NCBI GenBank assembly: GCA_965223085.1
Contig: OZ244981.1
Location: 1,116,001 to 1,180,000 of the forward strand
Source: CBDCVO01 sp965223085
Lineage (GTDB): Bacteria; Pseudomonadota; Gammaproteobacteria; Ga0077536
DNA: 64,000 nt
Direction of reading: 5' to 3'
How positions within the stretch are numbered: position 1 is the first letter of the stretch; the number at the start of each line of letters is the position of its first letter. Shown one piece after another: positions 26,501 through 35,594 of the stretch. Below the pieces are notes generated by a model. The model ran no database searches, had not been told where the DNA came from, and was given only the letters and a program-made list of their open reading frames with translations. Made by a program: the position numbers and the translations under genes.

Positions 26501-27234
26501 GCGATCTGGAATTTGTTCGTGCCGAGTGGCCCGCGCCGGCGCATATTCACGCCGTTACCAGCACGCGCCGCGGAGGTGTCAGCAGCGGTACTTATGCGGG
26601 CTTGAATCTGGCCATGCACGTGGGCGATGAGCAAGCCTGCGTGAATACGAATCGCCACCGCGTCAACGCCGCACTGGCATTACCAGCAGCGCCGCTGTGG
26701 CTACGCCAAGTGCACGGTACACGACTCGTAGCGGCGAGACGCCATCAGCGCGACACCGAAGCGGACGCGATCGTCAGCACTGCGCCCCAACAAGTGCTCG
26801 CTATTCTCACTGCCGACTGCGTGCCCATCCTGCTGTGTAACCAGGACGGCACGGAACTCGCCGCCGTGCACGCCGGCTGGCGCGGGCTTTATGCCGATAT
26901 CATCACCGCCGTCGTGAATTCCTTGCGCAGCACGCCGTCGGAATTAATCGCGTGGATGGGACCTGCGATCAGCGTTCACCACTATGAGGTCGGGACGACG
27001 TTGCGCGCCCGTTTTCTCGCCCGCGATCGAGGCCTTGCGAACGCGTTTAGCGAGCGTGGGGCGCGTTGTTATGCGGACTTAAAAATGATCGCCCGACATC
27101 AATTTGAGCAATGCGGGGTGCGGGACGTTTTCTCGACCGACGACTGCACGTTTGCGGACCCAGCGCGTTTTTTCTCCTATCGGCGTGACGGCGAGACGGG
27201 ACGGATAGCGACGCTGATTTGGCGCCCGAGCTGA
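26497..27234 (+). CDS. pgeF: Peptidoglycan editing factor PgeF (YfiH, purine nucleoside phosphorylase / laccase domain)
   Basis: A 245-residue DUF152/YfiH protein. The metal site is visible: His in LRQVHGTRLV, Cys in LTADCVPILL and His in AAVHAGWRGLY. E. coli YfiH removes wrongly made UDP-MurNAc-L-Ser precursors, and other members cleave adenosine, so the role here is probably peptidoglycan quality control. It starts inside the end of rluD (ATGA overlap) and clpB follows after a short gap with its own heat-shock promoter. Confidence 0.9.
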   Translation: MSDLEFVRAEWPAPAHIHAVTSTRRGGVSSGTYAGLNLAMHVGDEQACVNTNRHRVNAALALPAAPLWLRQVHGTRLVAARRHQRDTEADAIVSTAPQQVLAILTADCVPILLCNQDGTELAAVHAGWRGLYADIITAVVNSLRSTPSELIAWMGPAISVHHYEVGTTLRARFLARDRGLANAFSERGARCYADLKMIARHQFEQCGVRDVFSTDDCTFADPARFFSYRRDGETGRIATLIWRPS

Positions 27235-27246
27235 CCGTTGTCGCAC

Positions 27247-27274
27247 CTTGAACAATCGTCGTCGTGCCCCAATA
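27247..27274 (+). promoter_or_regulatory. Heat-shock (sigma-32) promoter of clpB
   Basis: CTTGAA at 27247-27252 and CCCCAATA at 27267-27274 are separated by 14 bases, an almost perfect RpoH promoter (CTTGAA-N13-15-CCCCATNT). Transcription should start near 27282, about 28 bases before the clpB ATG. Confidence 0.87.
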
Positions 27275-27309
27275 TTAAAACTTAATCGAGGCTTATTTGA
27301 GGACACAAA

Positions 27310-29889
27310 ATGCGCGCGGATAAAATGACCACTAAGTTTCAACACGCTCTGAGCGACGCTCAGTCGCGCGCGTTGGGACTCGACCATCAGTTCATCGAAC
27401 CCTTGCATGTGATGCTGGCATTGCTCGATCAAGAAGGAAGTTCCGTGCGCCCGCTGTTGCAAAACGCCGGTGTGAATGTCAACAGTTTACGCTCTCAACT
27501 CGGCCAAGCCTTAGAGCGCTTACCTAAGATCGAAGGCGCACCCGGCGACGTGCACCCTTCTAATGGACTCGTGCGCGTGCTGAATCTTACCGACAAACTA
27601 GCGCAAAAAAGAAATGACGCCTTCATTTCCAGTGAGTTATTCGTGCTCGCGGCGCTCCAGGATACCGGTCAGCTGGGACGCCTCTTGAAGGACGCAGGCG
27701 CCGCGGAACAACACGTCAACGCAGCCATCGATGCGATGCGGGGAGGTGAGCGCGTCGATGACCCCAATGCAGAAGAACAGCGACAAGCCTTGGAAAAGTT
27801 CACGATCGACCTCACCGAGCGGGCGACGCAGGGGAAGCTCGATCCGGTCATCGGTCGCGACGAAGAAATTCGCCGCACAATTCAGGTATTGCAACGACGC
27901 ACGAAAAACAACCCCGTGCTAATCGGTGAACCGGGCGTCGGCAAAACCGCGATCGTCGAAGGCCTCGCCCAACGTATCGTCGATGCGGAGGTACCGGACA
28001 GCCTCAAGAACAAACGCGTGTTGTCACTCGACATGGGCGCTTTGATCGCCGGGGCGAAATTTCGGGGCGAATTCGAGGAACGCTTAAAAGGCGTGCTCAA
28101 TGACTTATCAAAACAAGAAGGTCAGATCATATTGTTCATCGATGAGCTCCATACTATGGTTGGTGCGGGCAAAGCCGAAGGATCGATGGATGCCGGCAAT
28201 ATGCTCAAACCTGCGCTGGCGCGCGGCGAGTTGCATTGCATCGGCGCGACCACGCTCGATGAATATCGTCAATACGTTGAGAAGGACGCCGCCTTAGAAC
28301 GCCGTTTTCAAAAGGTCTTGGTAGAAGAACCCTCGATCGAGGACACGATCGCGATCCTACGCGGCTTGAAAGAAAAATATGCCGTTCATCACGGCGTCGA
28401 GATCACCGATCCCGCGATCGTTGCGGCAGCGCAATTATCGCACCGATATATCACCGATCGGCAATTACCGGACAAGGCCATCGATTTGATCGACGAGGCC
28501 GCGAGTCGCATCAGCATCGAGATCGATTCGAAGCCGGAAGAACTAGACCGCATCGATCGCCGCGTCATTCAACTGAAAATGGAACGTGAAGCGCTGCGCA
28601 AAGAGACCGACGATGCTTCTAAGCAACGACTTGCTGATTTGGAAGAACAGTTGACGGGGCTCGAGCGCGATTACGCCGACCTCGAAGAAGTTTGGAAGGC
28701 GGAGAAAGCAGCGCTGCAAGGCTCCCACCAGATACAGGCAGAGTTGGAACGCACCAAAATGGAGTTTGAAAACGCCAAACGAGCAGGCGATCTAACGCGT
28801 ATGTCGGAGCTGCAATACGGCCTCATTCCCGAGCTCGAAAAACAACTGACGCAAACCAGCGACGGCGAACAACAAACGATGAAACTGTTGCGCAACCGGG
28901 TAACAGAAGAAGAAATCGCGGAAGTCGTTTCAAAATGGACCGGGATCCCCGTCGCGAAAATGCTCGAAGGCGAACGCGACAAACTTCTGCGCATGGAAGA
29001 TGCGCTACACCGACGTGTCGTCGGACAAGACGAAGCCATCGGTGCCGTGGCTAACGCCATTCGCCGCGCCCGTGCAGGTTTGTCTGATCCCAACCGGCCG
29101 AATGGATCATTTTTGTTTTTAGGACCAACGGGCGTCGGCAAAACCGAACTGTGCAAAGCGCTGGCAGAGTTCTTGTTCGATACCGAAGACGCAATGTGCC
29201 GCATCGACATGTCCGAATACATGGAAAAACATGCCGTGGCGCGTTTGATCGGCGCACCCCCCGGCTACGTTGGCTACGAAGAAGGGGGTTATCTCACCGA
29301 AACCGTGCGCCGCAAGCCCTATTCCGTACTGCTGCTAGACGAAGTCGAAAAAGCCCACCCTGACGTATTCAACATTCTTTTACAGGTGCTGGACGACGGT
29401 CGTTTGACCGACGGTCACGGCCGCACGGTAGATTTTCGCAATACCGTCATCGTGATGACGTCGAATCTGGGCTCGGAAGCGATTCAAAGCATGACCGATT
29501 CGGAAGATTATCAACGCATGCAAGACGCCGTCATGGAAGTCGTGCGACAAAGCTTTCGACCCGAGTTTATCAACCGTATTGATGAAGTGGTCGTTTTTCA
29601 CGCCCTGCGCGCGGAGCAAATTCGCGCCATCGCGGAGGTGCAAATCGAACTATTGCGCCGCCGCCTCGCAGAGCAACAATTGGGACTGGAGATTTCGGCG
29701 GCCGCGGTCGATAAACTCGGCAGTGCCGGCTTTGACCCGGTCTACGGTGCGCGACCGTTGAAACGCGCAGTGCAAAACCTCATCGAAACACCGCTGGCAC
29801 AAGCGCTGCTCGAAGGGCGCTTCGGCCCAGGCGACACGATTGAAGTCGATGTCGAGGACGAGGGATTGCGCTTTCAGCGCCGCGCTTGA
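27310..29889 (+). CDS. clpB: ATP-dependent disaggregase ClpB
   Basis: An 859-residue Hsp100 chaperone that pulls proteins out of aggregates with DnaK. Order of parts: Clp N-domain (FQHALSDAQSRALGLDHQF), first AAA+ ring with Walker A GEPGVGKT (206-213), a full coiled-coil middle domain near 400-530 (characteristic of ClpB and not ClpA), second AAA+ ring with GPTGVGKTELCKAL, and the C-terminal D2 end. ATG 27310 has a TTGAGGA site in front; ATG 27325 is a possible second start. Expression should be heat-induced from the promoter at 27247. Confidence 0.97.
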   Translation: MRADKMTTKFQHALSDAQSRALGLDHQFIEPLHVMLALLDQEGSSVRPLLQNAGVNVNSLRSQLGQALERLPKIEGAPGDVHPSNGLVRVLNLTDKLAQKRNDAFISSELFVLAALQDTGQLGRLLKDAGAAEQHVNAAIDAMRGGERVDDPNAEEQRQALEKFTIDLTERATQGKLDPVIGRDEEIRRTIQVLQRRTKNNPVLIGEPGVGKTAIVEGLAQRIVDAEVPDSLKNKRVLSLDMGALIAGAKFRGEFEERLKGVLNDLSKQEGQIILFIDELHTMVGAGKAEGSMDAGNMLKPALARGELHCIGATTLDEYRQYVEKDAALERRFQKVLVEEPSIEDTIAILRGLKEKYAVHHGVEITDPAIVAAAQLSHRYITDRQLPDKAIDLIDEAASRISIEIDSKPEELDRIDRRVIQLKMEREALRKETDDASKQRLADLEEQLTGLERDYADLEEVWKAEKAALQGSHQIQAELERTKMEFENAKRAGDLTRMSELQYGLIPELEKQLTQTSDGEQQTMKLLRNRVTEEEIAEVVSKWTGIPVAKMLEGERDKLLRMEDALHRRVVGQDEAIGAVANAIRRARAGLSDPNRPNGSFLFLGPTGVGKTELCKALAEFLFDTEDAMCRIDMSEYMEKHAVARLIGAPPGYVGYEEGGYLTETVRRKPYSVLLLDEVEKAHPDVFNILLQVLDDGRLTDGHGRTVDFRNTVIVMTSNLGSEAIQSMTDSEDYQRMQDAVMEVVRQSFRPEFINRIDEVVVFHALRAEQIRAIAEVQIELLRRRLAEQQLGLEISAAAVDKLGSAGFDPVYGARPLKRAVQNLIETPLAQALLEGRFGPGDTIEVDVEDEGLRFQRRA

Positions 29890-29975
29890 AGCGCGCACGC
29901 GCCGCGAAAGTGGCGTAGCTAACAGGGAGAAAATCTCGGTGTGGTAGCTATTTATATGCAATTAATCTACCATTT

Positions 29976-29981
29976 TATACT
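29976..29981 (+). promoter_or_regulatory. Possible -10 element for the pilBCD operon
   Basis: TATACT in the AT-rich 135-base gap between clpB and pilB resembles a sigma-70 -10 box. No good -35 could be paired with it, so the call is tentative. No strong clpB terminator is visible in the gap. Confidence 0.28.
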
Positions 29982-30024
29982 TTGTTTTCGACCTTGATTG
30001 TCAACCCGACCAGGACAACCATAA

Positions 30025-31743
30025 GTGGCCGCGACGAGTAATCGAATTCCCTTAAGTGGCCTTGCACGCAAGCTTGTTGCCGATGGTTTGCTGCAGGAAC
30101 AAGCCGCGAGCGATGCCTTTCAAGAAGCCTTAACGAACAAGATACCGTTCGTAAAATACCTCGTAGACAACAAATTGGGCGACGCCAAGGTCATTGCCCA
30201 CGCCGCCTCGACGGAGTTTGGCGTCCCCCTGCTGGATATCAATGCCCTCGACATCGACGCCGACGTCGTGCGTTTATGCAGCGAAGAGCTGATTTTGCGG
30301 CACCATGCCCTGCCGATATTCAAGCGCGGCAGCCGCATCTACATCGGTGTCTCCGACCCCACCAATCTGCAGGCGCTAGATGAGATTAAGTTCCATATCG
30401 GGGCGAACACCGAAGCGGTATTGATCGAAGAAGACAAGCTTGCACGGGCCATCGACCGCGCGCTGGCCGCGGCCAACACCAGTTTGGGCGATATGGGTGA
30501 CGACGAATACGATGACCTGGATGATCTCGACGTCGGCCCCGCCAGTAACGAGCAAGAACAAGAGTCCGAGGTCGACGACGCCCCGGTCGTGCGCTTCGTG
30601 CACAAAGCCTTGTTGGACGCCATCAAACGCGGCGCCTCGGATTTGCATTTCGAGCCCTACGAAAAATACTACCGCGTACGGTTTCGCATCGATGGCGTGT
30701 TGGAAGAAATTGCGAAACCACCGATTTCCCTCGCCGCTAAAATCGCGGCGCGCATTAAGGTCATGTCGCGGCTCGATGTTTCAGAGCGACGCGTACCCCA
30801 GGACGGCCGTATTAAACTCAAGATTTCTAAGAACAAAGCAATTGACTTTCGCGTCAGTACCTGTCCGACGCTGTTCGGGGAGAAGTGCGTGCTGCGTATC
30901 TTGGATTCTGACGCCGCAAAATTGAATATCGATCAGCTTGGCTACGAAGATGCCCAAAAAGAGCTGTTTTTGACAAATATCAAAAAACCCTACGGTATGT
31001 TCCTCGTCACCGGACCCACCGGGAGCGGGAAGACCGTCTCGCTCTACACCGGGATCAATATCTTGAATAACCAAGATATCAACATCGCGACCGCCGAGGA
31101 TCCCGTTGAAATCAACTTGGCCGGCGTCAACCAAGTCCAAGTCGACGAACGTACCGGCATGACATTTCCCAAGGCACTGAGAGCGTTTTTGCGCCAAGAC
31201 CCAGATATCATTTTGGTCGGTGAAATCCGCGATTTAGAGACCGGTTCGATCGCCGTGAAGGCCGCGCAAACGGGCCACATGGTAATGTCGACCTTGCACA
31301 CCAACGACGGGCCACAAACGCTGACGCGTCTCCAGGATATGGGCATTCCCCCGTTCGCGGTCGCTACCACCATCAATCTGATCACCGCGCAACGATTAGC
31401 GCGACGCTTGCATCCCGAGTACCGCGTACCCTTGGACATGCCTCCGGAGGCCTTGCTCGATGAAGGGTTCACCCAAGACGAAGTCGATGACGGGGTCAAG
31501 CTCTTTGCACCCGGTAACGGTGGCGACGAGTGTCCCAGCGGCTACAAGGGGCGGGTCGGGATCTATCAGGTCATGCCGATTTCGGACGGTATGAAGCGCT
31601 TGATTATCGAAGGCGCGAACGCGGTGCAACTGGCCGATCAAGCCGATTCGGAAGGGATCTGGAATATCAGAAAATCGGGACTGCAAAAAGCCAAAGTTGG
31701 GATCACCAGCCTCGCGGAAATAAACCGCGTTACCGTGGAGTAG
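30025..31743 (+). CDS. pilB: Type IV pilus extension ATPase PilB
   Basis: A 572-residue secretion ATPase that powers pilus assembly at the inner membrane. The N-terminal MshEN domain (GLARKLVADGLLQEQAA) is followed by an acidic linker (DDEYDDLDDLDVG) and the ATPase core: Walker A GPTGSGKT (330-337), Asp box (TAEDPVEINLAGVNQVQ), Walker B (PDIILVGEIRDLET) and His box (STLHTNDGPQTLTRL). Translation begins at GTG 30025 behind AGGACA. Oddity: of the usual four zinc-binding cysteines (CxxC ... CxxC) only Cys503 remains; the other positions are His463, Tyr466 and Gly500. pilC follows after three bases. Confidence 0.95.
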   Translation: MAATSNRIPLSGLARKLVADGLLQEQAASDAFQEALTNKIPFVKYLVDNKLGDAKVIAHAASTEFGVPLLDINALDIDADVVRLCSEELILRHHALPIFKRGSRIYIGVSDPTNLQALDEIKFHIGANTEAVLIEEDKLARAIDRALAAANTSLGDMGDDEYDDLDDLDVGPASNEQEQESEVDDAPVVRFVHKALLDAIKRGASDLHFEPYEKYYRVRFRIDGVLEEIAKPPISLAAKIAARIKVMSRLDVSERRVPQDGRIKLKISKNKAIDFRVSTCPTLFGEKCVLRILDSDAAKLNIDQLGYEDAQKELFLTNIKKPYGMFLVTGPTGSGKTVSLYTGINILNNQDINIATAEDPVEINLAGVNQVQVDERTGMTFPKALRAFLRQDPDIILVGEIRDLETGSIAVKAAQTGHMVMSTLHTNDGPQTLTRLQDMGIPPFAVATTINLITAQRLARRLHPEYRVPLDMPPEALLDEGFTQDEVDDGVKLFAPGNGGDECPSGYKGRVGIYQVMPISDGMKRLIIEGANAVQLADQADSEGIWNIRKSGLQKAKVGITSLAEINRVTVE

Positions 31744-31746
31744 AAC

Positions 31747-32964
31747 ATGGCACAAGCTGCGATCAAAGCGGATATGTATGTCTGGGAGGGCATCGACAAA
31801 AACGGCAAGCGCGTTAAAGGGGAAATGTCGGGGCAAAGTGACGCACTGATCAAAGCAAATTTACGCCGCCAAGGCGTCAACCCCCTAAAAGTCAAGAAAA
31901 AGCCGAAGTCGCTATTCAGCGCCGGCGGCAAAATAAAGAGCAAAGACATTACCGTATTTTCGCGCCAACTCGCGACCATGATGTCTTCGGGCGTCCCGTT
32001 GGTGCAGTCATTCGAAATCGTCGGACGCGGTCATGAAAACCGCGCCATGCAAGAGCTCATTTTGGGTATAAAAAGTGATATCGAGGCCGGCGGAACGCTC
32101 GCGGAAGCACTCGGCAAACACCCGAAGTATTTTAGCGAACTCTACGTCAATCTCGTTACTGCGGGAGAACAGTCCGGTATTTTGGAAGGTATTCTCCACA
32201 AACTCGCGACGTACATGGAGAAAACAGAGGCGCTGAAATCAAAAATCAAGGGCGCCTTATTCTATCCCATCGCCGTTATCGTGGTTGCATTCGTGATCAC
32301 TTGTATTTTGATGATCTTCGTCATTCCGCAATTCCAAGAATTATTCGACGGCTTCGGTGCTGATTTGCCCGCGTTAACGCGCGTCGTGATCGATATTTCA
32401 GAGTGGTTTCAAGCTAGATGGTATGTGTTGTTCGGGGGCATTATTTTAGCTGTCGTAGGCTTTTTCCAACTGAAAAAGCGATCGCTAAAATTTGCTCACT
32501 TTATGGATCGTATTTCGCTCAAGCTCCCGATCATCGGTGAAATTCTCGAGAAATCGGCGATTGCGCGTTTCGGGCGTACCTTGTCGACAATGTTTGCGGC
32601 CGGCACGCCCTTGGTCGAGGCGATGTCCTCCGTTGCGGGCGCGACCGGCAACATCGTATTTCACGACGCGACATTGAAAATGCGCGATGAGATTGCCACC
32701 GGTACGCAATTGCAAGTCGCGATGCGAGATACCAAATTGTTCCCTAACATGGTCGTGCAAATGGTGGCTATCGGCGAGGAGTCAGGCGCCTTAGATCAAA
32801 TGTTAGGCAAAGTCGCCGACTGGTACGAACAGGAAGTCGACGAAGCGGTCGAAGCGCTTACGAGTCTGCTCGAGCCTATTATCATGGCAGTGCTCGGCGT
32901 GCTCATCGGTGGCTTGGTGGTCGCGATGTACTTGCCGATCTTCAAGATGGGGCAAGTGGTTTAA
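31747..32964 (+). CDS. pilC: Type IV pilus inner membrane platform protein PilC
   Basis: A 405-residue T2SS-F-type protein. Two repeats of the cytoplasmic GspF domain are visible, the first with FSRQLATMMSSGVPLVQSFE and the second with RFGRTLSTMFAAGTPLVEAM. The membrane spans are near residues 170-200, 215-235 and the C-terminus (LLEPIIMAVLGVLIGGLVVA). It links PilB to the growing pilus. Three bases separate it from pilB. A 177-base gap with a palindromic repeat separates it from pilD. Confidence 0.96.
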   Translation: MAQAAIKADMYVWEGIDKNGKRVKGEMSGQSDALIKANLRRQGVNPLKVKKKPKSLFSAGGKIKSKDITVFSRQLATMMSSGVPLVQSFEIVGRGHENRAMQELILGIKSDIEAGGTLAEALGKHPKYFSELYVNLVTAGEQSGILEGILHKLATYMEKTEALKSKIKGALFYPIAVIVVAFVITCILMIFVIPQFQELFDGFGADLPALTRVVIDISEWFQARWYVLFGGIILAVVGFFQLKKRSLKFAHFMDRISLKLPIIGEILEKSAIARFGRTLSTMFAAGTPLVEAMSSVAGATGNIVFHDATLKMRDEIATGTQLQVAMRDTKLFPNMVVQMVAIGEESGALDQMLGKVADWYEQEVDEAVEALTSLLEPIIMAVLGVLIGGLVVAMYLPIFKMGQVV

Positions 32965-32987
32965 GACCATGTGGTTTGACTTACTCC

Positions 32988-33034
32988 GCAATAGCTCGCT
33001 CCTAAGTCCGACAGACCGCTAGCCCGGCTATTGC
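32988..33034. repeat. Interspersed repeat copy A (pilC-pilD gap)
   Basis: Inverted arms GCAATAGC (32988-32995) and GCTATTGC (33027-33034) enclose GTCCGACAGACCGCTAGC and its flanks. Its 24-base core (33006-33029) matches copy B (35523-35546, opposite orientation) at 22 of 24 positions. It looks like a small non-coding repetitive palindrome (REP/MITE-like). Confidence 0.55.
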
Positions 33035-33141
33035 ACGAGGACGGGGATGCTGGCGCGGGACAGGTTCGTCAAGGCGCTGCGCTACTGGAGCCTGCTAACC
33101 CACCAAGCTGAAGATTACCTTCGTTTGAAGAACTAGAACGC

Positions 33142-34017
33142 ATGGCGCTCATCCACCTTCTGCAGAGCTCACCGCCAGCCTATATCGTGCTGGTGTTTGT
33201 GGCGGGACTGCTAGTCGGTAGCTTCTTAAACGTTGTCATTCACCGCCTACCAAAGATGATGGAACACGAATGGCGCCGCGACTGCACGACGTTGCTCCAC
33301 CCCGAGCAAGCGCTCGCTGAAGAGCCCCAATTCAATTTACTGGTGCCGCGCTCTCGCTGCCCGAGCTGCAAGGAATTGATCCGAGCGCGCGATAATATTC
33401 CTGTGATCAGTTACCTCATGCTGCGAGGACGCTGTCGCAACTGTACGGCCTCTATCAACCCTCGCTATCCCGTTATTGAATTGCTCACCGCAGCGCTCAG
33501 TGCACTGGTCGCGTGGCGTTTCGGTTGCGCGTGGCAAGGCATTGCAGCGCTGTTTTTTACCTGGACACTTATTGCCCTCGCGGTCATCGATCTCGATACC
33601 CAGCTGCTCCCCGATAGCATTACCTTGCCGTTCTTGTGGCTCGGCATCGCGGTGAATTACGTCGATCTGTTCGTCCCCTTGCGCGCCAGCATTCTAGGTG
33701 CGATGTGCGGCTATCTAGCGCTGTGGCTGGTCTACTGGGGCTTTAAACTGATCACCGGCAAGGAAGGCATGGGTTACGGCGATTTCAAGTTACTGGCGAT
33801 GATCTGTGCCTGGCTGGGTTTGGACGTATTACCGCTCGTTATCATTGCCGCGTCGGTGGTTGGTGCAATCGTGGGTATTTCCCTAATCGTTTGGGCCCGC
33901 CATGACCGCCGCCAACCGATCCCCTTCGGACCCTATTTAACCTGTGCGGGGTGGTTCGCAATGATGTGGGGCGAGCGCCTGCAAGGGCTATTTCGCGGCC
34001 TGGGGACGGGCTTATGA
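33142..34017 (+). CDS. pilD: Prepilin leader peptidase / N-methyltransferase PilD
   Basis: A 291-residue polytopic aspartyl protease that cuts the PilA leader and methylates the new N-terminus. The cytoplasmic N-terminal domain holds the tetra-Cys methyltransferase site (CPSC Cys73/76, CRNC Cys98/101). Catalytic aspartates sit in VIDLDTQLLPD (Asp150/152 region) and the GxGD motif GMGYGDFK (Asp213). About eight membrane spans. Its stop overlaps the coaE start (ATGA). It should also process minor pilins and type II secretion pseudopilins, if any, encoded elsewhere. Confidence 0.96.
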   Translation: MALIHLLQSSPPAYIVLVFVAGLLVGSFLNVVIHRLPKMMEHEWRRDCTTLLHPEQALAEEPQFNLLVPRSRCPSCKELIRARDNIPVISYLMLRGRCRNCTASINPRYPVIELLTAALSALVAWRFGCAWQGIAALFFTWTLIALAVIDLDTQLLPDSITLPFLWLGIAVNYVDLFVPLRASILGAMCGYLALWLVYWGFKLITGKEGMGYGDFKLLAMICAWLGLDVLPLVIIAASVVGAIVGISLIVWARHDRRQPIPFGPYLTCAGWFAMMWGERLQGLFRGLGTGL

Positions 34018-34640
34018 CGCGCCCGTATGTCGTCGGCGTAACCGGTGGGATCGGGAGCGGGAAATCAACCGTGTGCGCCCTTTTCGAGCGCTTCGATGTG
34101 CCCGTTGTCGATGCCGATCTCGTCGCGCGGGAGGTCGTCGTGCCGGGTAGTGAAGGACTCGCCGCGCTGCGCGCCACATTCGGTACCGAGATCCTCAATG
34201 CCGACGGCACGCTAGACCGAGATCGGCTGCGCAGCAAGGTCTTCGCTGATGCCGATGCGCTGCGCCAGCTCGAAGAACTCCTGCACCCCATGATACGCGC
34301 ACGGATCGCAGCGCTACTCGAAGCGGCCACTGCGCCCTATTGTTTGCTGTGCGTGCCGCTACTCGTAGAAAAAGGGGGTTACGACTGGGTAGATCGCATT
34401 TTGGTGATTGATTGCGAACGAGCCGTGCAAATTTCACGCGTAATGCAACGTGACGATTTGACAGCGGCGGACGTGGACGCAATCATGCAAACTCAGGCAA
34501 CACGCGCGCAACGGCTCGCAGCGGCTGATGACGTCATTGCCAATAATGACGTGCCAGATGCACTGGGATCTCAAGTAGAGTCGCTGCATCGTCGATATTT
34601 GCAACTAGCTGCGAAGAATTCTCCGCCTGCTTCGCATTGA
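34014..34640 (+). CDS. coaE: Dephospho-CoA kinase
   Basis: A 208-residue P-loop kinase that catalyses the last step of CoA synthesis. VGVTGGIGSGKST gives the P loop (12-19), and VPVVDADLVAREVV carries the substrate-binding Asp. The longer frame to 33951 lies inside pilD; ATG 34014 overlaps the pilD stop and starts exactly at the family N-terminus. The pilD-coaE pairing is conserved in gammaproteobacteria. Confidence 0.95.
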   Translation: MTRPYVVGVTGGIGSGKSTVCALFERFDVPVVDADLVAREVVVPGSEGLAALRATFGTEILNADGTLDRDRLRSKVFADADALRQLEELLHPMIRARIAALLEAATAPYCLLCVPLLVEKGGYDWVDRILVIDCERAVQISRVMQRDDLTAADVDAIMQTQATRAQRLAAADDVIANNDVPDALGSQVESLHRRYLQLAAKNSPPASH

Positions 34641-34653
34641 TTTTCGGTGGCAC

Positions 34654-35466
34654 ATGCTCGCAAGTGATCAACAACAACCCGATTTGCTCGCCGATACCCG
34701 GGAGCGCACGGTCTATGAACAACCGCTTAACGAACGCATGCGCACGATTTTGCGCCTTGAGCACCTGTTCGGCGCGGCGCGCGCCCGTATAAATGACGGT
34801 TCGCAGTGGGACGCGCGTAGCGCCATTGTGCATCTCATAGAAATCAATGACTTACTTGGACGGGCGGATATCAAAGGCGAGTTAATCAAAGAAATCGAGC
34901 GTCACATGGGCGTGTTTTCGGGTTTGAGAAATAACCCGAGCGTTGAACCGGGCGCGCTGGAAGAGGCCTTATCGTCGCTCCAACCCTTGGTATACCAACT
35001 CAAGACGATGTCCTGCCAGCCTGGCAATGTTTTGCGGCACGACGAACTGATCAACCAAGTAAAACAGCGCGCCGCCATTCCCGGCGGAATGTGCAGTTTC
35101 GATCTACCCGGTTTGCATTATTGGCTACATCAAGCGCCTCATACTCGCCGTGCACAGTTTTTGGATTGGCTCGCTGATCTTGAAATCATAGAGTCTGCGG
35201 TGAACACGATCTTGCAATTCGTTCGCGATAGCACCGAGCCGCAACTCACGATTGCGCCTAAAGGATTTTTCCAACAGCAACTCGATCAGGCGAGCGGCTA
35301 CCAACTCGTACGGGTAATGATGATACCGAGCGATGCCTTATTCCCAGAAATTAGTGGCGGCAAACATCGCTTCGTCATCCGTTTCTTGGCGCAAAACGAC
35401 ACGGCGGCACGCCCACAGATAATCGAGCACGATGTCGAATTTGAACTGCAATGTTGCGTCATGTAG
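34654..35466 (+). CDS. zapD: Cell division protein ZapD
   Basis: A 270-residue DUF1342 protein that bundles FtsZ filaments at mid-cell. The N-terminus reads VYEQPLNERMRTILRLEHLF and is followed by the alpha-helical and beta-strand domains of the family (ERHMGVFSGLRNNP, GMCSFDLPGLHYWLHQ). No membrane span. It follows coaE by 13 bases, the usual coaE-zapD pair; yacG, which normally comes next, is not present here. FtsZ is encoded about 7 kb away on the other strand. Confidence 0.92.
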   Translation: MLASDQQQPDLLADTRERTVYEQPLNERMRTILRLEHLFGAARARINDGSQWDARSAIVHLIEINDLLGRADIKGELIKEIERHMGVFSGLRNNPSVEPGALEEALSSLQPLVYQLKTMSCQPGNVLRHDELINQVKQRAAIPGGMCSFDLPGLHYWLHQAPHTRRAQFLDWLADLEIIESAVNTILQFVRDSTEPQLTIAPKGFFQQQLDQASGYQLVRVMMIPSDALFPEISGGKHRFVIRFLAQNDTAARPQIIEHDVEFELQCCVM

Positions 35467-35522
35467 CGGCGGCCCCGCTACCGTCATACCCGCGCACCAA
35501 GGCGGTGAGCGCCTGGTGAAAC

Positions 35523-35546
35523 AGCCGGGCTAGTAGTCTGTCGGAC
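35523..35546. repeat. Interspersed repeat copy B (zapD-mutT gap)
   Basis: The 24 bases from 35523 match the reverse complement of the core at 33006-33029 at 22 of 24 positions (shared words AGCCGGGCTAG and GTCTGTCGGAC). It lies between the convergent zapD and mutT stops and has no coding potential. Confidence 0.55.
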
Positions 35547-35594
35547 GCAGGACGATCCTACAACCGCGGCACTCAAGCGCGGCCCCTATTACTG

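Noticed and set aside
28671..29222. 183-codon minus-strand frame
   Set aside because: Antisense to the clpB second AAA+ domain; Ser/Arg-rich shadow typical of high-GC coding DNA.
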